Below, one piece after another: positions 1-6,027 of a stretch of 7,917 nt of DNA. The position numbers were made by a program, and so were the translations under genes. This stretch comes from an uncultured Clostridia bacterium (GTDB lineage: Bacteria; Bacillota; Clostridia; TANB77; CAG-508). How positions within the stretch are numbered: position 1 is the first letter of the stretch; the number at the start of each line of letters is the position of its first letter. Location: NCBI GenBank assembly GCA_947630155.1, contig CANRGM010000050.1:1-7917 (forward strand), in the 5' to 3' direction. Below the pieces are notes generated by a model. The model saw only the letters and a list, made by a program, of their open reading frames with translations, did no database searches and had not been told where the DNA came from.

Positions 1-413
1 ATATTATATGTTATATTGTCATAAGTAAGTACTTTAACTCCATACATATTTTCTTCTTTTATAAGCATTTTTTCTGAATAAGTATCTACATATTTTGCAC
101 TATATGTTGATATAGGATTTAATAATTTATTAAATTCTAAACTAATATTTGTATCATTTTTCTTACTTCTATCAATTTCTAGGTTTCTAGAAACATTATT
201 TATTTGTTCATTATTCTTATTTTCACTATTGCTATTCGAAATTATATTTTGATTTTTATCTGATGTGTCTTTTATATCTTTATCATTTGCTGTATTTACT
301 AAACTATATTCATAACAATTTGAATTAACTTGTATTTTATATATACATCTAAATATTATACAAATAATTGTCATTGTTATAAATAATATAGTAATTTGAG
401 TCTTTTTACTCAT
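1..413 (-). CDS. Unrecognised membrane-anchored protein, N-terminal part only (runs off the left edge)
   Basis: An open frame starts at ATG 413 and stays open to base 1, giving at least 137 residues with no stop, so the C-terminus is outside the window. The start is preceded by an AAGGGGG ribosome binding site at 425-431, 11 bases away, which is slightly long. Residues 1-5 are polar and basic (MSKKT). Residues about 6-22 form a hydrophobic segment that fits a membrane anchor or uncleaved signal. Residues about 40-90 are a low-complexity Asn/Ser/Lys/Asp linker, and a more ordered part begins near residue 97 (FNKLLNPIS...). I do not recognise the family. By topology the visible part after the anchor is probably outside the membrane. 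It has its own strong promoter, so it need not be co-transcribed with sigE. In Bacillus this position is held by sigG; this protein is not a sigma factor. Confidence 0.7.
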   Translation of the reverse strand, partial: MSKKTQITILFITMTIICIIFRCIYKIQVNSNCYEYSLVNTANDKDIKDTSDKNQNIISNSNSENKNNEQINNVSRNLEIDRSKKNDTNISLEFNKLLNPISTYSAKYVDTYSEKMLIKEENMYGVKVLTYDNITYN

Positions 414-458
414 ATATTACTATTCCCCCTTATTGGTAAATTACAACAACTGATAACT

Positions 459-488
459 ATTATACCACAATTAAAAGTGTAAAGTCAA
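459..488 (-). promoter_or_regulatory. Sigma-A-type promoter with extended -10, for the partial membrane protein gene
   Basis: On the minus strand TTGACT (488-483) is followed after 18 bases by a perfect TATAAT (464-459). The three bases before the -10 are TGG, an extended -10 motif. Transcription would start near base 452, giving a leader of about 40 bases to the ATG at 413. A second TTGACA lies just upstream, near 494-499, without a matching -10. This is the best promoter match in the window. The 117-base gap between the sigE stop and this gene holds no convincing terminator. Confidence 0.75.
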
Positions 489-530
489 TATTATGTCAAT
501 TGATTTGTTAGTAATTTTACATTTCACCGC

Positions 531-1272
531 TCATCCAGTTTTGCTGATAATATCTCTTTTCATCTTATTAATAATTTTCTTTTCTAACCTAGAAATATAG
601 CTCTGAGAAATCCCCAACATATCAGCAACTTCTTTTTGAGTTTTTTCCACACCATCATTATTTCCAAAACCGAAATCTCAATTCCATTATATTTCTTTCT
701 CTTTGATTTAATTTTTCTATTGATGCATGTAATAAGGTTTTATCTACTTCGTCCTCTATTCTTCTAGAAGTAATATCTGCTTCTGTTCCTAATATATCTG
801 AAAGTAGAAGTTCATTTCCGTCACCATCTTGATTTAAAGGTTCATCAATTGAAACCTCTGTTTTTATTCTATTACTTCTTCTTAGAAACATAAGTATTTC
901 ATTTTCTATACATCTAGAAGCATATGTAGCAAGTTTTATATTTTTGTCTGTATTAAAGGTATTAATTGATTTCATCAGACCAATTGTTCCAATTGATATT
1001 AAATCTTCTATACCTATTCCAGTGTTTTCGAATTTCTTAGCTATATATACAACCAGCCTTAAATTTCGTTCTACCAACAATTGCTTTACATTCATGTCTC
1101 CTTTACTGAGTTTCTGTAAAGCTTCCTCTTCTTCTTGTGGATCAAGTGGTGGAGGGAGAGTTTGACTGCCTCCTACATAAAAGATAGAGAAATTCTCTAA
1201 TTCCTTGACACTATTTATATACTTAGAATAAATACTATTTATACTAGACTTTAACATTTGCAATACTTTCAT
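531..1272 (-). CDS. sigE: Pro-sigma-E, mother-cell sporulation sigma factor, with an in-gene +1 frameshift
   Basis: This is the RNA polymerase sigma factor that starts mother-cell gene expression after the polar septum forms. The ATG at 1272 has a strong AAGGAGG site 8 bases upstream (1281-1287), inside spoIIGA, which it overlaps by 29 bases. Residues 1-31 are the pro-sequence; YVGGS at 32-36 aligns with the processing site of Bacillus pro-SigE (YIGGS). Region 2 is intact (RNLRLVVYIAKKFENTG from 69; ATYASRCIENEILMFLRR, 115-132). The frame opened at 1272 stops at 658 after residue 204 (ends ELRFRFWK), losing region 4.2. Dropping one base at the UUU-C site (675-672) restores ELRFGFGNNDGVEKTQKEVA, then MLGISQSYISRLEKK, and a TGA at 531-533. 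That gives 246 residues, close to the 239 of B. subtilis SigE. Family identity is certain; whether the full protein is made is not. Confidence 0.93.
670..675 (-). other. Frameshift site UUU-CGG in sigE
   Basis: Minus-strand codons TTT (675-673) and CGG (672-670) mark the break. Frame 0 reads F-R-F-W-K then TAA (660-658), directly followed by TGA. Frame +1 reads F-G-F-G-N-N-D and continues through a complete region 4.2. The extra base can be counted either as the C or as one T of the TTT run, since removing either restores the frame. I found no other in-frame CGG codon in the genes of this window. No clear Shine-Dalgarno-like stimulator or downstream hairpin was seen. Confidence 0.85.
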
Positions 1273-2176
1273 TTAAATTGCCTCCTTCTAACATATCCAA
1301 TCCAAAGATAGCCGAATACATTCCATTTTTTGTGAAAGACTTATCATAAATTCCTATTATTACATTATTAATATTTTCTATTTTTTCATCTAATATAATT
1401 TTTACACTATCAGCTTTTATACCTAATAATAATCCATTTTGTTTACCAATTGAGGAAAATGGAATTATTCTAAATCTTGAAATAATTTCACTAAATTTTT
1501 CATCTTTTATTAATTCATCTGTATCACCTCCCATTATTTTATTCAGATTATTTAAAACATCTTCAGGTATAACTGAATACAAACTTTTATGTTCTATTAC
1601 AATTACTGGAAAACCTGTTATAGGATCTTTAAGTAAATTTCCTGTATCTAGTAAACCCTTTATCTTCGTAGAATTTCCGTTAATCAAGACTTCAATATCA
1701 AATATCATATCTTTTTTATTTAGCCTTGTTTTTACCATTTTGAAACTAATTTGAACTATTATAAATGCTACAATTCCACCAATTAAAGCTACTTTTAAAG
1801 GATATGCACCAACAAAAACTCCATTTTTTATTTGTGCCATTTTTGGTTGTACAAAGTACATTAGTGCAAATACACATCCTCCAAATACAAATGAGACTAA
1901 ATAGAAGATTATTAGGTCTTTTATAAACTTTTTTACTGATCTAGGTTTGAATGATATATACACTATTACAAATGATAAAATTAATTTCATAATAAAATTA
2001 GAATAAATTGGAATTATGTTTAGATACATTACAATAGTATAGACAGCCCCTACGCAACTTCCAAAAAACATTCTCCACTTTTTTAGTTCTTCTTTAATTA
2101 CTACACCTGTTGCAAATATTATTATGTAATTCATTAAAACATTTTCTAAAAAAACTATATCTAAGTATACTGTCAT
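1244..2176 (-). CDS. spoIIGA: Sporulation sigma-E factor-processing peptidase SpoIIGA
   Basis: This membrane-embedded aspartic protease removes the pro-sequence of SigE. I chose ATG 2176, not the upstream in-frame ATG at 2266. MTVYLDIVFLENVLMNY matches the usual SpoIIGA N-terminus (MKIYLDVIWLLN in Bacillus), a GGAGGAG site lies at 2181-2187, and the extension would translate a palindrome. The product is 310 residues, close to the 309 of B. subtilis. Residues about 5-145 hold five hydrophobic segments; the C-terminal half is the soluble protease domain. GLLDTGN at 174-180 carries the expected catalytic Asp (D177), followed by DPITGFPVIVIE. RIIPFSSIGKQNGLLLGIKAD (from 236, split by the SSIG turn) is also typical. 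The gene is intact, stops inside the sigE start region, and is presumably translated in tandem with it. Confidence 0.95.
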   Translation of the reverse strand: MTVYLDIVFLENVLMNYIIIFATGVVIKEELKKWRMFFGSCVGAVYTIVMYLNIIPIYSNFIMKLILSFVIVYISFKPRSVKKFIKDLIIFYLVSFVFGGCVFALMYFVQPKMAQIKNGVFVGAYPLKVALIGGIVAFIIVQISFKMVKTRLNKKDMIFDIEVLINGNSTKIKGLLDTGNLLKDPITGFPVIVIEHKSLYSVIPEDVLNNLNKIMGGDTDELIKDEKFSEIISRFRIIPFSSIGKQNGLLLGIKADSVKIILDEKIENINNVIIGIYDKSFTKNGMYSAIFGLDMLEGGNLNESIANVKV

Positions 2177-2187
2177 CAGGCTCCTCC

Positions 2188-2220
2188 ATGCACAACAGGG
2201 ACGCGTCCCCAACTGTGCAT
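2188..2220. repeat. GC-rich 33-base palindromic element abutting the spoIIGA ribosome binding site
   Basis: The outer arms ATGCACA (2188-2194) and TGTGCAT (2214-2220) are perfect inverted repeats. The core GGGACGCGTCCC (2198-2209) is a perfect 12-base palindrome. Read as minus-strand RNA the arms pair almost throughout: 7 Watson-Crick pairs, a G-U and a U-G, one U-U mismatch, then GGG/CCC and a G-U, closed by a small loop. The composition is far richer in G and C than anything around it. It looks like the short GGGGAC/GTCCC palindromes with TGCACA ends that I remember as dispersed repeats in some Firmicutes; that family link is recollection, not shown here. Confidence 0.75.
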
Positions 2221-2242
2221 ATTGTACTACTAATTTATTAAA

Positions 2243-2266
2243 AAGCCTGTCATATTCTGAAGTCAA
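2243..2266 (-). promoter_or_regulatory. Candidate spoIIGA-sigE promoter (-35 and spacer; -10 ends near 2237)
   Basis: Minus-strand TTGACT (2266-2261) is followed after 18 bases by TTTAAT (2242-2237), each matching five of six consensus bases. The start would fall near 2230, so the palindrome would form at the very 5' end of the message. In Bacillus the spoIIG promoter is a sigma-A promoter activated by phosphorylated Spo0A; I see no good Spo0A box here, so that control is not supported by the sequence. Confidence 0.4.
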
Positions 2267-2303
2267 AAAAAGAAATAATCTACATATATAGATTATTTCT
2301 TTT
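2265..2303 (-). terminator. Intrinsic terminator after ftsZ
   Basis: The arms at 2289-2303 and 2268-2282 form a perfect 15-bp stem (minus strand AAAAGAAATAATCTA and its complement) around a 6-base loop. The 3' arm continues into an unbroken T-run of seven on the minus strand (2271-2265). It starts 45 bases after the ftsZ stop. The stem is AT-rich, but its length and T-tail fit a rho-independent terminator. The mirrored A-run could let it work on the plus strand too, though no plus-strand gene reads into it. Confidence 0.8.
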
Positions 2304-2348
2304 CGTTTATAACATTATATATTTAAATTAGATAAATTTAGATTAAAT

Positions 2349-3479
2349 TTACTTGTTTCCTGTTTTATTTTTTCTTAGGAAAGAAGGAATGTCTAAATCA
2401 TTTCCTTGGTTAGTTGTGTTTTCTATTGGAGTAGCATTCGCCTTTATAGTTTGTTCCCAAGCTTTGTCAACTATTTGGCTTACAGGAACTGAATTAATTT
2501 TATTTTTGTCTTCATCTTCAAATCCTGTAGCAATAACTGTGATTACTATATCTTCCTCTAAAGTTTCGTCTATAACTGCACCAAAGATAATGTTAGCTTC
2601 TGGATCAACACTTCTTTGGACTAGTTCTGCAGCAGTATTAACTTCATGTAGTCCTAGATTTGTTCCACCAGTAATATTAATGATAACTCCTCTAGCTCCT
2701 TCAATTGATGTTTCAAGCATTGGACTTTGTACAGCTTGTTTTGCTGCTTCTTCTGCTCTTGATTCACCAGATGCTCTTCCTATACCCATATGTGCCATAC
2801 CTGTATTTAGCATTATTGTTTTAACATCTGCAAAATCTAAGTTTACAAGACCTGGAACAGCAATTAAGTCTGATATACCTTGAACACCTTGTCTTAATAC
2901 ATCATCAGCCATTTTAAATGCTTCTACTATTGATGTTTTTCTATCTATAACTTGTAATAATTTGTCATTAGGAATTACAACAAGAGTATCTACTTTACTT
3001 TTTAGGCTTTCTATTCCCCTTTCAGCTTGTGATAATCTTTTCTTTCCTTCAAATGTGAATGGTTTTGTAACAACACCTATTGTTAATATTCCCATTTCTT
3101 TTGCACATGCTGCTACTATTGGTGCTGCACCTGTACCAGTTCCACCACCCATTCCTGCTGTAACAAATACCATATCTGCTCCACGCAATGCTTCTGTTAT
3201 TTCAGATTTGCTTTCTTCTGCTGCTTGAGCACCTATATCTGGATTAGCTCCTGCTCCTAACCCTCTTGTTATTTTTTCTCCTATTTGAATTTTTGATGCA
3301 GCTTTTGATAATAATAAAGCTTGTCTATCAGTATTTACTGCAACAAATTCAACTCCTCTAATTCCAGAATCAACCATTCTGTTAACAGCGTTTGTTCCAC
3401 CGCCACCAACACCTATAACTTTAATAGTTGCTGTTCCGTCTATCATTAGTCCACTTTCTTCCATGCCATCCATTATCAT
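2349..3479 (-). CDS. ftsZ: Cell division protein FtsZ
   Basis: FtsZ is the tubulin-like GTPase that polymerises into the cytoplasmic Z-ring and recruits the division machinery; in spore formers it also builds the polar septum. The 376-residue product has all key parts. The nucleotide-binding loop GGGGTNA is at 25-31 and the tubulin signature GGGTGTG at 111-117. The T7 synergy loop NLDFADV (213-219) supplies the catalytic acids for the neighbouring subunit. The C-terminal domain runs to about 320, then a short linker leads to the conserved tail DLDIPSFLRK (361-370) that binds FtsA and other partners. ATG 3479 has a GGGAGG site 9 bases upstream (3489-3494). The second ATG two codons later is less well spaced. 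It is 79 bases from ftsA and is followed by a strong terminator, so it closes the ftsA-ftsZ unit. Confidence 0.98.
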   Translation of the reverse strand: MIMDGMEESGLMIDGTATIKVIGVGGGGTNAVNRMVDSGIRGVEFVAVNTDRQALLLSKAASKIQIGEKITRGLGAGANPDIGAQAAEESKSEITEALRGADMVFVTAGMGGGTGTGAAPIVAACAKEMGILTIGVVTKPFTFEGKKRLSQAERGIESLKSKVDTLVVIPNDKLLQVIDRKTSIVEAFKMADDVLRQGVQGISDLIAVPGLVNLDFADVKTIMLNTGMAHMGIGRASGESRAEEAAKQAVQSPMLETSIEGARGVIINITGGTNLGLHEVNTAAELVQRSVDPEANIIFGAVIDETLEEDIVITVIATGFEDEDKNKINSVPVSQIVDKAWEQTIKANATPIENTTNQGNDLDIPSFLRKNKTGNK

Positions 3480-3530
3480 TTTGTTCTTCCTCCCTATTTT
3501 TTATATTTTAAAAATTAATAACATCCTTTT

Positions 3531-3549
3531 TGACTATTATCCATAGTCA
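3531..3549 (-). other. Small hairpin in the ftsA-ftsZ spacer
   Basis: TGACTAT (3531-3537) and ATAGTCA (3543-3549) make a perfect 7-bp stem around a 5-base loop. It sits 9 bases after the ftsA stop. On the minus strand it is followed by A-rich, not T-rich, sequence, so it does not look like a terminator. No good promoter for ftsZ alone is visible in the remaining spacer. It may mark a processing or stability element between two genes needed in very different amounts, but that is inference. Confidence 0.4.
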
Positions 3550-3558
3550 TATCTCATT

Positions 3559-4791
3559 TTATGAATAGAAAAAGTCTTTTACTTTTTCTAATATATCCTT
3601 AAAAATTGTACTCTTTTGTGTCGCTGTATCTATGTTACTAGAAATATTTTTAGCAAATTGTCTTGATGCTATATATCTAACAAGAGAATATACTGTTCTA
3701 TACCCCGGCCTTACTGTACTTATGCCTCTTCCTGTTGATATTTTTACTGGGATGTTTAGTACAACTTTTCCTGCTACATCACTTTTGCTTATATTTGTAA
3801 TTCCCTGTCCAGTTAATATTACATTATTTATTCTTGATTTAATCCCCTGCATTGTTATATCTTTATTAACTAATGTGAATATTTCTTCTATTCTTGCTTC
3901 AATAATTTCTATTAGTTCTGAGCTTTTTATTACTTTACTTGACTGTTCTTCTTTGCAAGTTGTTAATAATATTTCATTATTGTTATCTATAAATGATTTC
4001 ATTGCTAAAGCATATTGTTTTTTTAGCTTATCTGCTTCTTCATGTGAAATATTAAGTACTAGTGCTATATCATTTGTTATGTTATCTCCACCAAGTGGTA
4101 TTGTGTTTGTGTATATGAATTCTGGGCCTTCAAACACTCCAATATCGGTATTCCCTGCTCCCATATCAAGTATCATAACATTATCTGTCAGCTCATGAGT
4201 ATCTAATACAAGATTTCTTTCAGCAAGTGTTATTGGTACTACTCCATCAATTTCTAAATTACATTTTCTTAGTATACCAATTAACTGTCTCATATAATCT
4301 CTGTCTGCTAAGACAACTTGAGCTTTTAATGTGAATTTTGAACTGAAATTTCCTATTGGATCTGATACTGCTTTGCCATTATCAAGAATAAATTTATCTG
4401 CTACCACATCTATGATGCTCATTCCTTCTGGAACATCTATATCTTTTGCTTGCATTATAGCTGATGAAACATCTTTGACTGTAATTCCAGAGTACTTATC
4501 TTTTACTTCTTTTATAACACTATTTTGAACTATTGTCACATATTTACCTTGTATTGTTAAGTATGCAGAATTAATTTTTAGATTTGTATCAACTTCAGCA
4601 TCTGAAACCACCTTTGTTATTGATTGTATTACTTCACCTTCATTGATTATTTTTCCTTTTTTTATTCCATTGCATGGCTGATTAGTACTACATAGTATTT
4701 CTATTTGATTAAAATTATTAACTTCTCCAATGATAAGGCTTACTTTCGATGTGCCTATATCAATTCCTACAATTACATCTCCTATAGCCAA
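3559..4791 (-). CDS. ftsA: Cell division protein FtsA (TTG start)
   Basis: FtsA is the actin-like ATPase that anchors FtsZ filaments to the membrane and links them to later division proteins. I prefer TTG 4791 (410 residues) over the in-frame ATG at 4806. A GGAGGAG site at 4798-4804 lies 6 bases before the TTG but overlaps the ATG itself, which has no site upstream. Numbered from the TTG: phosphate-1 loop GIDIGTS (9-15), the FtsA-specific 1C domain about 75-160, phosphate-2 LDMGAGNTDIG (208-218), GGDNIT (234-239), and the adenosine motif LTGQG (326-330). The last residues (FKDILEKVKDFFYS) form the amphipathic membrane-targeting helix after a flexible linker. Length is normal. It follows its own candidate promoter and leads into ftsZ. 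Confidence 0.96.
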   Translation of the reverse strand: MAIGDVIVGIDIGTSKVSLIIGEVNNFNQIEILCSTNQPCNGIKKGKIINEGEVIQSITKVVSDAEVDTNLKINSAYLTIQGKYVTIVQNSVIKEVKDKYSGITVKDVSSAIMQAKDIDVPEGMSIIDVVADKFILDNGKAVSDPIGNFSSKFTLKAQVVLADRDYMRQLIGILRKCNLEIDGVVPITLAERNLVLDTHELTDNVMILDMGAGNTDIGVFEGPEFIYTNTIPLGGDNITNDIALVLNISHEEADKLKKQYALAMKSFIDNNNEILLTTCKEEQSSKVIKSSELIEIIEARIEEIFTLVNKDITMQGIKSRINNVILTGQGITNISKSDVAGKVVLNIPVKISTGRGISTVRPGYRTVYSLVRYIASRQFAKNISSNIDTATQKSTIFKDILEKVKDFFYS

Positions 4792-4843
4792 AGTTAACTC
4801 CTCCATTTTTTATGCATTTTTATTCCTAGTTTATTTCTTAGTA

Positions 4844-4872
4844 AGGATATTATATTTCTTCAAAAAAGTCAA
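4844..4872 (-). promoter_or_regulatory. Candidate sigma-A promoter for ftsA-ftsZ
   Basis: Minus-strand TTGACT (4872-4867) is followed after exactly 17 bases by TATCCT (4849-4844). The -35 matches five of six consensus bases and the -10 four of six. The start would be near 4837, about 46 bases before the TTG. A closer TATAAT is present but only 12 bases from the -35, so it is not the partner. The tandem repeat ends 5 bases upstream of the -35. No clear sigma-H-type promoter (AGGAnnn with GAAT) was found, although Bacillus uses one at this locus. Confidence 0.5.
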
Positions 4873-4877
4873 TAGAA

Positions 4878-4921
4878 TTTGTTATATTTTTGTAATATTT
4901 TTGTAACAGTTTTGTAATAAT
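4878..4921. repeat. Four tandem 11-bp repeats upstream of the ftsA promoter
   Basis: Four units follow each other without gaps on the plus strand: TTTGTTATATT, TTTGTAATATT, TTTGTAACAGT and TTTGTAATAAT. The G of each unit falls at 4881, 4892, 4903 and 4914, an exact 11-base period. The array begins 3 bases after the sbp stop and ends 5 bases from the -35 of the candidate ftsA promoter, so it fills the region where an UP element or activator would sit. The spacing puts every unit on the same face of the helix. Confidence 0.75.
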
Positions 4922-4924
4922 GTT

Positions 4925-5308
4925 CTATTTTGTATTATTTTCTGCCATTTCCGCTTCTTTAATTTTTCTTTTTCTAAATTTATCTAAATAATATCTTCGA
5001 ATAATCGCTAAATTATTAAACATCCTACTTACAAAAACAAATATGGCTACTAAGTATATATCCACGTTAAGTCTTTGACCTAAATATGCAAGTAATATTG
5101 CTAAAATTGCATTTCCAAAAAATCCTGAAATAAATATTCCCATATCAAATTTTTTATTTAGAGATGAAGCCACTCCACCAAACACTGAGTCCAAAGCTGC
5201 TACTATTGCTATTGCCAAATAAGATGAATATGTATATGAGATGATTGGAGCAAAATTACCTAATACAAGTCCTATTACACAACCTAAAATTATTGCTATA
5301 AAAATCAT
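4925..5308 (-). CDS. sbp: Small basic membrane protein Sbp (DUF1290)
   Basis: This is the small integral membrane protein found between the DUF881 genes and ftsA in many Firmicutes; its biochemical role is unknown. The 127 residues contain four hydrophobic stretches (about 2-24, 27-46, 56-76 and 80-100). They include the family-typical GFFGNAILAILLAYLG and the stretch VAALDSVFGGVASSLNKKFD. The C-terminus is strongly charged (RRYYLDKFRKRKIKEAEMAE), basic first and then acidic, and should lie in the cytoplasm. ATG 5308 has an AGGAGG site 9 bases upstream and begins 4 bases after the preceding stop, so it is translationally close to the DUF881 gene. Position, length and sequence all agree with Sbp. 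Confidence 0.92.
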   Translation of the reverse strand: MIFIAIILGCVIGLVLGNFAPIISYTYSSYLAIAIVAALDSVFGGVASSLNKKFDMGIFISGFFGNAILAILLAYLGQRLNVDIYLVAIFVFVSRMFNNLAIIRRYYLDKFRKRKIKEAEMAENNTK

Positions 5309-5312
5309 ATTA

Positions 5313-6014
5313 TTATTCCTCCTCTTTTATATATTTCAATATTATTTCTTTATCATATGATGGTATTTTCACATTAGATTGAAAGTTTATGTCTAATGTA
5401 TATCCCTTACTTCTATAATATGGTACAAAACCATCGTTTTCAAAATTAAGAATTTTATCTAGTTCGTCCTTATTCCCTATAGCCTTTACTTCGTAAGGGC
5501 TTACTATTCTTTCACCGTTTACTAAAATATATTGGTTATTATTTATTGAGACTATATCTGTACTGTTTATTATTCTCTGATTATTGATGGAAATAGCTTC
5601 TGCTCCTGCATATTTTAATTCATTTACTAAGTATACTAAATTACTTGCAGAAAAAGACTGTTCTAATGTATCTATCAACTTTAATACAACACCATCACCT
5701 GTTACATTTGTTTTACCAACTAACATGTTATATTCTTTTAATTCGTTATCTATTAGTTCTGATGCTTGTTGGTTATTTTGAATTGTGTTAGTATATTCTT
5801 CTATTTTTTGATTGTTTGATTGAAGTTTTTCATCAATTTCATTATACTTGTTTTTCCAACTTACAATCTCCTGTCTTAATTCATTTTCCCTCATACTATC
5901 AATTCCCATTGAATTTGTTTTTTCAACAGTCCTAAATTGAATAAACATTGATGATACAAGCATAACTGTAATAAAAAAAACTACAATAGAAATAGTTATT
6001 TTACCTTTTTTCAT
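5313..6014 (-). CDS. DUF881 membrane protein, second of two (YlxW/YlxX family)
   Basis: DUF881 proteins are membrane-anchored extracytoplasmic proteins of unknown function, held next to division genes. I start at ATG 6014 (233 residues), which has AGAGGTG 5 bases upstream. An in-frame GTG at 6038 would overlap the previous gene and lacks a site. Residues 7-27 are a single membrane segment. About 43-95 is a polar, probably coiled-coil region (ELRQEIVSWKNKYNEIDEKL). The DUF881 fold then begins with NVTGDGVVLKL, followed by YLVNELKYAGAEAISINNQR, a VNGERIVSPYEVKAIG strand block and a C-terminal GYTLDINFQSNVKIP. It is 13 bases from the preceding DUF881 gene and 4 from sbp. Which gene corresponds to ylxW and which to ylxX is judged only from order. 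Confidence 0.92.
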   Translation of the reverse strand: MKKGKITISIVVFFITVMLVSSMFIQFRTVEKTNSMGIDSMRENELRQEIVSWKNKYNEIDEKLQSNNQKIEEYTNTIQNNQQASELIDNELKEYNMLVGKTNVTGDGVVLKLIDTLEQSFSASNLVYLVNELKYAGAEAISINNQRIINSTDIVSINNNQYILVNGERIVSPYEVKAIGNKDELDKILNFENDGFVPYYRSKGYTLDINFQSNVKIPSYDKEIILKYIKEEE

Positions 6015-6027
6015 TCCAACACCTCTT

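Noticed and set aside
600..660. A separate small gene beginning at the ATGATG just after the sigE frame-0 stop
   Set aside because: That frame gives a short, featureless peptide; the conserved region 4.2 is in the other frame and has no good start of its own.
2177..2266. A 30-residue N-terminal extension of SpoIIGA from ATG 2266
   Set aside because: It would translate the palindrome (AQLGTRPCCAW), has no ribosome binding site, lies over the candidate promoter, and has no counterpart at the known SpoIIGA start. ATG 2176 fits both site and homology.
2221..2310. Possible Spo0A boxes before spoIIGA (TGTCATA on the plus strand near 2249-2255; AACGAAA on the minus strand near 2302-2308)
   Set aside because: Both are too far from TGTCGAA to call, although Spo0A control would be expected by analogy with Bacillus.
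2353..2883. Plus-strand open frame opposite ftsZ
   Set aside because: It is the antisense shadow of a highly conserved gene, with no ribosome binding site and no recognisable protein features.
4807..4866. Sigma-H-type promoter for ftsA-ftsZ (AGGAATA near 4820-4828)
   Set aside because: No GAAT-like -10 lies at the right distance.
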